Shown piece after piece: positions 1 through 10,390 of a stretch of 64,000 nt of DNA. Under the pieces are notes generated by a model, which saw nothing but the letters and a program-made list of their open reading frames with translations, was not told the origin of the DNA and did not search any database. Within the stretch, counting starts at the first letter, position 1, and each line of letters starts with the position of its first letter. Both the position numbers and the translations under genes were made by a program. Source of the stretch: Molanna angustata (lineage: Eukaryota; Arthropoda; Insecta; Trichoptera; Molannidae); assembly GCA_963576475.1 (NCBI GenBank), contig OY754967.1, positions 20,438,414-20,502,413 on the forward strand, read 5' to 3'.

Positions 1-1689
1 TTTATCAGATAATTATTAAAAATAAGTACATAATTATTTAATGCAATTAGGTAGGTTATTTTCAGTCAGAATTGTTCACTTATGTAATAAATAAAAAAAA
101 GTTGAATAAATACATTTCATGCGCCTTTATCTTAATATTAATCTTTCTAAACAAATACGAAAATGTTTTTTTTAATGTTGTTATATTGGTGAAATATATA
201 ATTGAATAATTAGGTAAATAATTTACTGTTGGTAATTGTTTTTCAACAAAATTTAGGATTAATGAATACTATATAGGTACAAAAAATACTGATATTATTT
301 CACAGGGACTTTTTATATTACCTATATAAAAAGTCATATTGGTTTTCTTTGCATTTTTTAATACATATTTGTCATACTGATTATGTTTTTTTAAGTATAA
401 TTTGTAAGTACATCTTTATACACTATAACCAGTCGTTGGTACCAAGTTTATAGGATGTTAATGAAATGAATAAATTTGTTACCATAGAATGGAGTGTTCA
501 TAGTCGAGTCCATGTTTGATTTCCATACAAAGCGTGTTGTCGCTCGTGAGTTGTGCTCGTGGTTTATGGACCAAGGGACGATGCCCCGCGGCGCTTCGTA
601 TCAACCGCCGGCTATCTCTTCTCCTGGTTTGTTTTTTTTCCTTATTCTATGTTTTATGACCAAAAAGCAATAAAAATGATTGATTAATGTTGATGTCAAA
701 GTGCACCTACTTACTCTACCAAAGTTTCATTCATATTCTGAAGTAGGTTATTACTGTGGTATATTTAATAACCACAGATATTAAACAAATAAGCAAGATC
801 TATGTAAGTACCTTTAGTAAATTTAGGTAAATAACTATAGTAAATTTTGTTCTTAAATCATATACCAAACTTATTGTGTACCAATGGCAATTAATATGTC
901 TTCTTTTTATAAAATTGAACGATTCAAATAAATTAAGATACATTCTGAATTAAAAATAAATTCATGAAATAAAAAAAAGAGTATTATAAAGCTACTTTGC
1001 ACCATTCACAAGTGTATCCGTAGGTATTATACTCTTTGCACAAGTGTCTACGCTTTCAATGGGACAATAACATTGAATGGTTTATTTTGCATTTCTGTTT
1101 TTATATGTACTTTTTTATTTAACCTGTAAAAAAATAAAAATAAAAGTTAGGTAGGTACTTACTATGTATTAATATTCGCGGAGAAAAGCTTGTAAAAATC
1201 ATTGATGTTTGCTCAGTCAAAATAACAAACTGTATATTATAATCATGAGTTATTTTGGAAACTATAGATAGATAAATACTGTTTTACAAATAAATCCTGA
1301 AGTTAAAAATTATAAAAATTCCACTTTTCTAAAAATATATTTCGTTCCCAATCACGACGTATGAAAAACGCACGCCAAGCGATAAGAAAATACTTCGAAA
1401 GTGAACTGAATTAAATGAGAGAGTATCGAAAGTCGTGAGTATATTGCAGACAAGGTTGAATCGTCACGATGAAAGGGCAAGGATGACTGCAAAATGGTGA
1501 CTCCGAAGTTTATTTAAAACACCGGCTACTTTAGTAGGTATAAAATAATTTCATTAAAGTGCCATATTATATTATTACATCCCGCTTAAATACTGAAATT
1601 ATCAGTATCACATGTATATAAAAATAAAGAGACCAAAGGTCTGTCATTCAATAATTATTTATTCTTTTTTGGTATTTGATGGTTATTTG
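1..1689. other. AT-rich non-coding DNA
   Basis: No supported gene. The stretch is AT-rich with many short A/T runs. A GC-richer patch lies near 500-625, but no reading frame, splice signals or known repeat could be recognised in it. The small open frame that begins at 1612 only becomes recognisable as retrotransposon from 1690. Confidence 0.6.
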
Positions 1690-2013
1690 ATGAACACATT
1701 GAGATGGTTTGGTCACATGGGGAGAATGAATGAGGAGCGCCTGACGAAGAAAATATACAGAGCGGAAAAGAATGGAATGAGAGGTCGGGGACGCCCAAGA
1801 AAGGGATGGCACGACCATGTGAACGAAATTTTGAAAGACGGAAATGTTAGAAGTGTGAGCAATAGACGAGCATGTATGAGACGATGCATGAATGTGGACG
1901 AAGCGAGGGATGCATGCCAGGATAGAAAAATGTGGCGTTCGGTTCTCTCTGCCTACCCCGCAAGGGACATGGCGTGATGGTATGTATGAATGTATGTATG
2001 TATGTATGTATGG
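1690..2013 (+). pseudogene. RTE-like non-LTR retrotransposon, 3' fragment (reverse transcriptase C-terminus)
   Basis: The plus frame ending in a stop at 1977 encodes the C-terminal tail of an endonuclease-reverse transcriptase. It contains LRWFGHMGRM, a GRGRPRK basic stretch, and a terminal MWRSVLSAYP..RDMA block. The same blocks recur on the minus strand at 45823-46290, so this is an interspersed family. The catalytic reverse transcriptase core is absent, so the copy is 5'-truncated, as expected from incomplete target-primed reverse transcription. Just after the stop come TGATGGTATGTATG and a run of ATGT repeats to about 2012, which is the element's microsatellite tail. Assignment to the RTE clade is from the WFGH/GRPR-type C-terminus and is not certain. 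The copy has no expected host function. Confidence 0.75.
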
Positions 2014-2097
2014 TTTCTCGTCAAACGATGAAATCAAAACCCTCACGATGGATAGTCAAAAAGGTTTTGATTTCACTGTTTGACTGAACTTGTCCCC
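2014..2097. mobile_element. Palindromic MITE-like element, left end truncated
   Basis: The sequence folds back on itself. GAAATCAAAACC near 2030-2041 is complementary to GGTTTTGATTTC near 2062-2074, with flanking GTCAAAC/GTTTGAC. The right end terminates in GTCCCCC. The right half resembles the end of the MITE at 3376-3548 (GTTTTGATT.CA.TGTTTGAC...CCCC), so both appear to belong to one non-autonomous DNA transposon family. It directly abuts the ATGT tail of the preceding retrotransposon and lacks the matching G-rich left terminus. Confidence 0.55.
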
Positions 2098-2372
2098 CAG
2101 GATCGTTTTATAAGCTCATTGCATGGATTATAACTATGTTTGGTTTCTTTATATCCACACCATAATATTTTAACGCGTAATATGTATATTAAATTTATAT
2201 GTGGGTATTTATGTTTTAAGCAGAGCAATCAAAAACAAAAAGTTTTTAAACAGTAAATATTTTGCATATCGCTTCCTTTACGACACCAGTGATAGTTTTC
2301 GACAAATAATTACCTTTTTTTATAATATTTTCAAATGTTTGAATGTTAACTTTGTGGTTCATATTTAACAAA
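2098..2372. other. AT-rich non-coding DNA
   Basis: Nothing recognised between the palindromic element and the ribozyme-bearing inverted repeat. Confidence 0.5.
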
Positions 2373-2506
2373 TTAAATTTAAAGATATAACTTTGTACTA
2401 ACCACAGTTGAAAGTTAGCCTGATGAGGGAACGGTTAGTTCCGAAACCGGTCGCATCGTTTCAACCAAAAAACGTGGTTAATACAAAGTTATATCTTTAA
2501 ATTTAA
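2373..2506. mobile_element. 134-bp near-perfect inverted repeat enclosing a hammerhead ribozyme
   Basis: The left arm 2373-2405 and right arm 2474-2506 are 33 nt each and complementary except for one position (C/T in the middle of the arm). The space between them is filled by the hammerhead fold at 2407-2465. The whole unit would fold as one long hairpin with the ribozyme at its tip. No convincing target-site duplication could be defined because the arm ends (TTAAATTTAA) are themselves palindromic. Hammerhead ribozymes of this minimal kind are known from Penelope-like elements and retrozymes, so the unit may derive from one. That origin is an inference. Confidence 0.65.
2407..2465 (+). ncRNA. 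Hammerhead ribozyme (type I, minimal stem III)
   Basis: The plus strand carries the conserved core CTGATGA (2420-2426) and GAAA (2443-2446). Stem III is the six-base self-complementary ACCGGT (2446-2451). The expected cleavage site follows C2452. Stem I has two base pairs next to the core (G2418-C2454, C2419-G2453), a symmetric 4x4 internal loop (2414-2417 / 2455-2458), then seven pairs (GTTGAAA 2407-2413 with TTTCAAC 2459-2465). Stem II is GGAAC/GTTCC (2428-2432 with 2438-2442) with loop GGTTA. One extra G (2427) lies beside it, so this copy may have a bulge or a shifted register that lowers activity. Stem I internal loop plus stem II loop is the arrangement that makes natural hammerheads fast. 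Short stem III forms often act as dimers. Confidence 0.75.
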
Positions 2507-3274
2507 CCTTTTTTTATATTTGTATTGCGTAATTTTTTCTTTTTTCGATAATTTTCGTAAAAATCTTTTCAACGAATGAAATGTCTAATAAGGTACTTTT
2601 TTGTTACAGTATTTGTTTATTTGGATGTTAGAAGAACATATATTTTAACACATATTTTCAAATGTAACAAATTATAAATTGTTAAAGAAGTAATAAGTAT
2701 TTATTTTATTTTTTTAGGTAAAATATACAGAGAAAAACCTATCAATATTCTACACTTTTATCATTAAAAATAATGACATAACTGTTCATTATATAGTAAT
2801 ATTTGTATTGTGCTATTTTCTTTTATTTATTATAACTCGTTTCAGTCGCTCGGTGTGTGTAAGTTACAGTACAAAACAAAGCTGCTTGTCTCGATAAATA
2901 AGGGACACAACAATAGACCTCGTGGGACACTTATGGAATAGAGACACATTTTTAATACACGCGCTCTTTTTCATTCCGGAATACACGCGTTCGCCGAGCA
3001 TCATCTATTGGCGGAGCTGCGAGACTAAAAAAAAAGTCCTCTTGGGTAATTCAAAGGGAATCCACCGCTAAGATAACGGTTGATTAAAGGGATGTCGGTC
3101 ACTGGAAAGAACTGAGGCGTGCCTCAAGGACTCTCATGTGGGACGTTTTATTATCGGCTGTATCCCACATTTAGCATTGGCTGTTTATTCTTTCAACTTG
3201 CTCTTTCAGGAATTCAACCTTCATTTGTATATACATAGGTACACAACAGTACTCGTGTATTGGAGTAGGTACCT
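2507..3274. other. Non-coding DNA, no gene seen
   Basis: AT-rich to about 2860, then a more balanced stretch to about 3190. No reading frame, repeat relationship within the window, or RNA gene was recognised. A T-rich tract followed by TAG|GTAAAA at 2716/2717 was noted and considered too weak to annotate. Confidence 0.5.
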
Positions 3275-3689
3275 ATTTATATATTTATTTATTTTATGTA
3301 CCTTCTCTGGCAACTAACAGGTACTATGTCAAATAATTATTTAAAACGCACCCAATAACAAGTTGCAACATTCTGGGGGCAAGTCTGATCATGCGGGGAA
3401 ATCAATACCCTCATGATTATCGTGGATATAATTATTTTATAGTGTTGTAAAGTATCTTAATATATTATAAAACTCCATATGATAATTATATCTATGATAT
3501 GGGAAATCATGACCGTTTTGATTCCATTGTTTGACGAGACTTAACCCCCTGGAGACTTACGATACATATTAATCGTCTCACAGATCCAGACTGAAAACAC
3601 AATTAAAAACTGTGTCTCCACCGGGAATCGAACCCGGGACCTTTGGATCAGCAGTCAGATACCCAACCAACTCAGCCACGAAGACCGAC
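3275..3689 (-). mobile_element. tRNA-derived SINE (family A), interrupted by a MITE
   Basis: On the minus strand, from 3689 downwards, the sequence starts GTCGGTCTTCGTGGCTGAG and contains the RNA polymerase III B box GGTTCGATTCC inside CCCGGGTTCGATTCCCGG. A tRNA-unrelated body and a TAAATAAATA-type tail near 3275-3300 follow. It matches the uninterrupted copies at 33182-33421 and 41384-41630. The body is split at 3376-3548 by an inserted palindromic element. The tandem duplication boundary (3341) lies inside this SINE, so its 3' tail is present only once. Confidence 0.85.
3376..3548. mobile_element. MITE inserted in SINE family A
   Basis: A 173-bp block interrupts the SINE body, which is continuous at this point in the other copies. 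It begins GGGGCAAGTCTGATCATG and ends GTTTGACGAGACTTAACCCC. The ends are imperfect inverted repeats (GGGG..AAGTCT), with a second inverted block TGGGAAATCATGA / TCATGATT further in. CTG flanks it on both sides (3373-3375 and 3549-3551), consistent with a 3-bp target-site duplication (4 bp is possible because of the G/C runs). There is no coding capacity. The DNA transposon superfamily is not resolved. Confidence 0.7.
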
Positions 3690-4654
3690 AATCTTATTGC
3701 TACAATGTCATTTGGGAAACATGGCACATTCAAATTTACTTTTATCAATTGAGTGTGGTTTTCTATGCCTAAAAACCTTACGATACCTACATAATAACCC
3801 AATTGTGACAATGGTGATCCAAATACCTAATGCCGCTTTTTAATGTTTATCGAAGATTTTGACAAATGTATCGATACTGAATGTATGCATTAGATATATT
3901 ACATCATTATTTGTATTCGTATCTCTTATAATTTTATGTAACTCACAGGTGTTGATGTTGATTATTATTCAAGAATAAGACAATATGAATTGGTTCTAGC
4001 AAATCTATACTACAAACTTTCTACTTAAGTTAAAGAACATGACTAATGATATGTTTTTGTCTGTGTCTACGATGTAATATATTTGGCGGAGAATTCTTTA
4101 AAACTTGAACGTTTTATAAAAATGTACTCGCCGTGCTCGGAGTCTAACATAATAGCGACGATGAAATTCTTGTTTCGAGTATAAGAGCATGATCAGTGGC
4201 TTCCGTACGTTCGCCTTGCATTCCTCGCGAGACTTCAGTCTCCCGAGATATTTTGGCTATACGCGTTGAGCGATTTTTAATGGCAGCAATATGTCTTTGT
4301 TGTAAATGGCAAGAATATGCCGGGAATGTAAAACTGCGTTTAAAGTTGCTCTCGGAACTACGTTTATATCGCGCGGGACGTCTTTTTGTTTGTGGTGATT
4401 CTTTGATGTATTGTCTCGCGTTCTCACCAATATAACGTATCAATTAGTGCCTCATTCTTTACATTGTGTACAACCCAGACTCATTAATTTCTTATCGTAA
4501 CTTTACCGTAATAATTTATTATTGACATACTTGCACGTTAAATTGATAGCATTATATTTGTGATGTCATATTATAATCTTTTCTCACGTTGCGTTGTATT
4601 TGTACCCATGAAAGATATACCTAATTATTACAAATTGATATCGATCATACATTT
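3690..4654. other. Single-copy-looking DNA inside the duplicated unit
   Basis: No supported gene. Around 4140-4440 the base composition is more balanced and both strands are open for 80-100 codons, but neither product is recognisable and the two frames mirror each other, which argues against coding. It may be a host regulatory stretch or an old element. Confidence 0.45.
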
Positions 4655-4817
4655 TTGACAATTTTTTAACATCTCAATAGAGACGAAGACAGAATGTTAT
4701 AGAAGAACCAGAAACTCAAGGCACCTTCAGAGCTTACGACCTGTCATCGGCTTGTACACGAGACCACTTTATGCGCTTGCGCAACGTTCACCAATTATGC
4801 CTTCTTATTGAGTTCCC
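4655..4817 (-). repeat. Unclassified interspersed repeat (about 160 bp), copy 1
   Basis: Read on the minus strand, this matches 34490-34660 on the plus strand over about 150 bases. Shared blocks include AAGGCATAATTGGTGAACG, GCGCATAAAGTG, GATGACAGGTCGTAAG, GGTGCCTTGA and CTCTATTGAGAT. No clear polymerase III boxes, inverted ends or coding frame were seen, so the class is open. Confidence 0.7.
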
Positions 4818-5116
4818 TTATCAATGCAATTTTGAAAGTTCTATAAATATTTAAGTAATGAGAAACTGATCGTTTGAATATAAGCTGTTTTTACCATCGC
4901 CAAGTAACGAAGAATCCTTTTTGTAGCGTCATCTATTGATAAATTGTTTTTTTTTTGTTAACAATGAAAGCAACAGTCCTTATACATTAGATTACAGTGT
5001 TCTCATACATGTGTCACCCGAAACTGCGCCAGAAATATTATGTTTTAACGTGTTATTTCAATATGATAGTTTACCATATATGGTTAGTGGGATCTTTTAT
5101 AAATGAAATTATGTTG

Positions 5117-5149
<33 letters not shown>

Positions 5150-6378
5150 CTAAAATATAAAATTTGTCACACGTTTTTATTCAAATTAACTTCTAAATAA
5201 TCCCTGATTATGTTTCGAAAGTATTTTATGTTATTTACATTCCTTAAATATATTACATAATAATTATTTATTATCAACACCTCCTGATGGCAACACTCAG
5301 ACACATTAATTTGCCAGACACAACATCTTTTGAAATATGTCATCTTCTTTGGTTGCATCTGAATATCTCCCGCATGTCGTGTCGCCGAAATAATATTTGG
5401 AAATATGGCAATATGGAGATGTTCACGTGTGCTCATAAATAAGCGTAATAACGTGATGGTTTGACAGTCCCCGGCTCCGGTAACCGGTAAATGGTAACCG
5501 GTAACCAAATGGCACTTCGTCTCTCGTGGATCTGCCACTGATAAGGCAGCTAAATTTATTGCCTAAAATTGAATTTCCCTTATCGATGCCGCCCGAGCCG
5601 TGCGCCATAAATCACACAAAGTTTTACAGATGCCTTCTTATATAAGAAGATGGGGCCCTCCATCTGCGCCTCTTCATTCATCCATTCATTCCCTTTGATA
5701 AGATAATTTGCTGGGAGATATATAACCTACTTATAACCCTCGCCTCACTTCGAGGGCTGGCCCGGCCGTCAATTTTGCATCATATTTTATTTCGAGTATT
5801 ATGACACCCATTCGTACCCAACACGTTACCTACACGATTTAATGTTATAATTGCTACCATCTTCTTCACCACGGAAAGTATCTCGATAATTAAAGGTACG
5901 GAACGATCGTTTCATAATAATCATAATACATTACTTTTAATTATTTCAATATACACCAGAGTATATTTTTATGGTTCTTAACATTTATTATAACTAGTTG
6001 CATGTAACACATGAGATCCAACTGTCGATAGCGATAGTATGTATAGTTGAAGAATATGTACCGAACTATAAACCCATAAATACAAATTATTGAATATTTT
6101 CAGATATTTTGTTTTCTATACAACATATATTATGTAGGTATGTATGTCAAGATAGGATAGTATGGAGGAAGTTCCTTTATTCCTACCCAGAATATGAAAA
6201 TAGCATGATGGTATGTATGTTTGGAGATGAAGTATCAAACTATTAAGTCTTCTTACATATTGTGTATAGGCGACTGCCATACAAAATGTATGAAGCGATG
6301 TCGTCACTAAATTCAATTTTTAAAAAAATTGTTAAAAAAAATTGAGATCTTCTACTACAATGTTAATACTTTTTATAG
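4818..6378. other. AT-rich DNA inside the duplicated unit, with an 18-A tract
   Basis: No supported gene. It contains AATAAATAAATT followed by 18 A at 5132-5149, which could be the retroposed tail of an unrecognised element. It also has a GGTAACCGGTAA short direct repeat near 5479-5505, a GC-richer stretch at 5580-5770 with the small hairpin CCCTCG...CGAGGG, and then AT-rich DNA. Weak open frames here show no recognisable product. Confidence 0.5.
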
Positions 6379-6727
6379 TTAAAACGCACCCAATAACAAG
6401 TTGCAACATTCTGGGGGCAAGTCTGATCATGCGGGGAAATCAATACCCTCATGATTATCGTGGATATAATTATTTTATAGTGTTGTAAAGTATCTTAATA
6501 TATTATAAAACTCCATATGATAATTATATCTATGATATGGGAAATCATGACCGTTTTGATTCCATTGTTTGACGAGACTTAACCCCCTGGAGACTTACGA
6601 TACATATTAATCGTCTCACAGATCCAGACTGAAAACACAATTAAAAACTGTGTCTCCACCGGGAATCGAACCCGGGACCTTTGGATCAGCAGTCAGATAC
6701 CCAACCAACTCAGCCACGAAGACCGAC
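6379..6727 (-). mobile_element. tRNA-derived SINE (family A), 3'-truncated duplicate with MITE
   Basis: Duplicate of the SINE in copy 1. Because the duplication starts inside the SINE body, this copy lacks the last part of the body and the A/T-rich tail. This shows it arose by segmental duplication, not by a second retroposition. It carries the same MITE at 6414-6586. Confidence 0.85.
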
Positions 6728-7692
6728 AATCTTATTGCTACAATGTCATTTGGGAAACATGGCACATTCAAATTTACTTTTATCAATTGAGTGTGGTTTT
6801 CTATGCCTAAAAACCTTACGATACCTACATAATAACCCAATTGTGACAATGGTGATCCAAATACCTAATGCCGCTTTTTAATGTTTATCGAAGATTTTGA
6901 CAAATGTATCGATACTGAATGTATGCATTAGATATATTACATCATTATTTGTATTCGTATCTCTTATAATTTTATGTAACTCACAGGTGTTGATGTTGAT
7001 TATTATTCAAGAATAAGACAATATGAATTGGTTCTAGCAAATCTATACTACAAACTTTCTACTTAAGTTAAAGAACATGACTAATGATATGTTTTTGTCT
7101 GTGTCTACGATGTAATATATTTGGCGGAGAATTCTTTAAAACTTGAACGTTTTATAAAAATGTACTCGCCGTGCTCGGAGTCTAACATAATAGCGACGAT
7201 GAAATTCTTGTTTCGAGTATAAGAGCATGATCAGTGGCTTCCGTACGTTCGCCTTGCATTCCTCGCGAGACTTCAGTCTCCCGAGATATTTTGGCTATAC
7301 GCGTTGAGCGATTTTTAATGGCAGCAATATGTCTTTGTTGTAAATGGCAAGAATATGCCGGGAATGTAAAACTGCGTTTAAAGTTGCTCTCGGAACTACG
7401 TTTATATCGCGCGGGACGTCTTTTTGTTTGTGGTGATTCTTTGATGTATTGTCTCGCGTTCTCACCAATATAACGTATCAATTAGTGCCTCATTCTTTAC
7501 ATTGTGTACAACCCAGACTCATTAATTTCTTATCGTAACTTTACCGTAATAATTTATTATTGACATACTTGCACGTTAAATTGATAGCATTATATTTGTG
7601 ATGTCATATTATAATCTTTTCTCACGTTGCGTTGTATTTGTACCCATGAAAGATATACCTAATTATTACAAATTGATATCGATCATACATTT

Positions 7693-7855
7693 TTGACAAT
7701 TTTTTAACATCTCAATAGAGACGAAGACAGAATGTTATAGAAGAACCAGAAACTCAAGGCACCTTCAGAGCTTACGACCTGTCATCGGCTTGTACACGAG
7801 ACCACTTTATGCGCTTGCGCAACGTTCACCAATTATGCCTTCTTATTGAGTTCCC
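7693..7855 (-). repeat. Unclassified interspersed repeat, duplicate copy
   Basis: Second copy of the element at 4655-4817, carried along by the tandem duplication. Confidence 0.7.
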
Positions 7856-8154
7856 TTATCAATGCAATTTTGAAAGTTCTATAAATATTTAAGTAATGAG
7901 AAACTGATCGTTTGAATATAAGCTGTTTTTACCATCGCCAAGTAACGAAGAATCCTTTTTGTAGCGTCATCTATTGATAAATTGTTTTTTTTTTGTTAAC
8001 AATGAAAGCAACAGTCCTTATACATTAGATTACAGTGTTCTCATACATGTGTCACCCGAAACTGCGCCAGAAATATTATGTTTTAACGTGTTATTTCAAT
8101 ATGATAGTTTACCATATATGGTTAGTGGGATCTTTTATAAATGAAATTATGTTG

Positions 8155-8187
<33 letters not shown>

Positions 8188-9416
8188 CTAAAATATAAAA
8201 TTTGTCACACGTTTTTATTCAAATTAACTTCTAAATAATCCCTGATTATGTTTCGAAAGTATTTTATGTTATTTACATTCCTTAAATATATTACATAATA
8301 ATTATTTATTATCAACACCTCCTGATGGCAACACTCAGACACATTAATTTGCCAGACACAACATCTTTTGAAATATGTCATCTTCTTTGGTTGCATCTGA
8401 ATATCTCCCGCATGTCGTGTCGCCGAAATAATATTTGGAAATATGGCAATATGGAGATGTTCACGTGTGCTCATAAATAAGCGTAATAACGTGATGGTTT
8501 GACAGTCCCCGGCTCCGGTAACCGGTAAATGGTAACCGGTAACCAAATGGCACTTCGTCTCTCGTGGATCTGCCACTGATAAGGCAGCTAAATTTATTGC
8601 CTAAAATTGAATTTCCCTTATCGATGCCGCCCGAGCCGTGCGCCATAAATCACACAAAGTTTTACAGATGCCTTCTTATATAAGAAGATGGGGCCCTCCA
8701 TCTGCGCCTCTTCATTCATCCATTCATTCCCTTTGATAAGATAATTTGCTGGGAGATATATAACCTACTTATAACCCTCGCCTCACTTCGAGGGCTGGCC
8801 CGGCCGTCAATTTTGCATCATATTTTATTTCGAGTATTATGACACCCATTCGTACCCAACACGTTACCTACACGATTTAATGTTATAATTGCTACCATCT
8901 TCTTCACCACGGAAAGTATCTCGATAATTAAAGGTACGGAACGATCGTTTCATAATAATCATAATACATTACTTTTAATTATTTCAATATACACCAGAGT
9001 ATATTTTTATGGTTCTTAACATTTATTATAACTAGTTGCATGTAACACATGAGATCCAACTGTCGATAGCGATAGTATGTATAGTTGAAGAATATGTACC
9101 GAACTATAAACCCATAAATACAAATTATTGAATATTTTCAGATATTTTGTTTTCTATACAACATATATTATGTAGGTATGTATGTCAAGATAGGATAGTA
9201 TGGAGGAAGTTCCTTTATTCCTACCCAGAATATGAAAATAGCATGATGGTATGTATGTTTGGAGATGAAGTATCAAACTATTAAGTCTTCTTACATATTG
9301 TGTATAGGCGACTGCCATACAAAATGTATGAAGCGATGTCGTCACTAAATTCAATTTTTAAAAAAATTGTTAAAAAAAATTGAGATCTTCTACTACAATG
9401 TTAATACTTTTTATAG

Positions 9417-10083
9417 AAAATTAAATTATATAGTTGGGGTGTTTCGGCTTTTTTCGATAATTGTATAAGTTTTGGAAATATAGGCAGTTAAACTCATAAA
9501 TTTATCATAAAAAAAATATTTTTCTTAATAAAAAATGTTTGAGAAACCCTGGAATTTTTTTGAAAAAATCAATTTGAGATTTTTTATTTTTCTATGTTTG
9601 TACCAATTTTCAGCGTTCTAGCTTTTATGGTTTCTGAGATATATAGAAAAATAAAATAAAAATTCAAAAGTTGATAACCCCTGACTGAAACAAAAATTCA
9701 AAATTCTGAGTATAAAAGTTTTGTAGGCCTATAACTGTTTATATATTCTGAAATTTTGGGCTCTTTAAATTGAGCGGATCAAAAGTTATAAGGGGGACAC
9801 GCACACACACACAGACACACGAAATGTTCTACTCCGAATTCTGATCTAAGTTGATGTTTTTTGACTTCAAAGTTGGAAAAGCCGTGAAAAAAGTAGACCT
9901 CTCCATACAATTCTCGCGTATTCTGGCTTGATACATTGTCGATATGTTAAGAGAACAAAGTTCTCCTGAACAAAACGACAGTTGGATAATAATAATAATA
10001 CCATATAATTTTTTATACAAAATAACTTTTATACTTAACTGTTAATGAACTTGCCACTTCTGTTGCTTTTTATTATGATTGCA
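9417..10083. other. Repeat-like AT-rich DNA with a CA run
   Basis: No gene. The style (oligo-T/A-rich text, then GGGGGACACGCACACACACACAGACACAC at about 9793-9821, followed by a more complex stretch to about 9935) suggests an interspersed element. There is no second copy in the window to prove it. A short ATTC repeat begins near 10081. Confidence 0.4.
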
Positions 10084-10390
10084 TTCATTCATTCATTCAT
10101 TCAAACCATCACGGCATATCCCACAATGTGGGGTAACCAGCGAAAGGTGTGCGGGTGTGCATTGCCTTATAAAAGGGAGCACAACATATCTGTGTATACC
10201 CACACACCAGTCTCGTCTCACCTAAAAAGGCACTATATTCAGAATGGGTGGTGAACCTCATTGCTGTACTATGTGAGATGTTATTGTTGCCTGTTGTATT
10301 TTCGATTGCCCGGCTCTTACGGGACACTCGAAAACAATAATAGAAAAGAGTGGAAGCACTATTCTAAGCCGGTGTCTCACAGCTAATTAT
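10084..10390 (-). mobile_element. Possible RTE-like retrotransposon 3' end
   Basis: An (ATTC)n run at 10084-10103 is followed by ACCATCACGGCATATCCCAC and then a more GC-balanced stretch. Read on the minus strand, this is a body ending in GTGATGG followed by a GAAT microsatellite. That is the same design as the RTE-like copies here (CGTGATGGTATG plus tail), but the body differs from that family. Identity is uncertain. Confidence 0.35.

Larger units (their letters stand above)
3341..6378. repeat. Tandem duplication, copy 1 (3,038 bp)
   Basis: The unit begins TTAAAACGCACCC and ends TTAATACTTTTTATAG. The following 3,038 bases repeat it at a constant offset, with no gain or loss of bases; even the 18-A run (5132-5149 and 8170-8187) has the same length. 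No substitution was noticed on reading. The left flank continues a SINE tail, which shows that this copy keeps the ancestral left junction. Confidence 0.95.
6379..9416. repeat. Tandem duplication, copy 2 (3,038 bp)
   Basis: Head-to-tail copy of 3341-6378 at an offset of exactly 3,038. The junction joins ...TTTTTATAG to TTAAAACGC without obvious microhomology. At the right end the unit gives way to AAAATTAAATTATATAG, the presumed ancestral right flank. It contains second copies of the partial SINE (6379-6727), the MITE (6414-6586), the unclassified repeat (7693-7855) and the 18-A run (8170-8187). Confidence 0.95.

Noticed and set aside
2696..2722. Second recursive splice site (T-rich tract, TAG|GTAAAA at 2716/2717)
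   Set aside because: The acceptor is TAG, not CAG, the donor match is weaker, there is no clear branch point, and T-rich tracts are common in this AT-rich DNA.
4144..4443. Overlapping open frames on both strands in the duplicated unit
   Set aside because: Neither product is recognisable and the two frames are near-mirror; nothing supports translation or splicing.
5167..5538. 123-codon minus open frame (repeated in the second unit)
   Set aside because: No recognisable domain, composition like the surrounding non-coding DNA, no splice or promoter support. Its second occurrence is only the tandem duplication.
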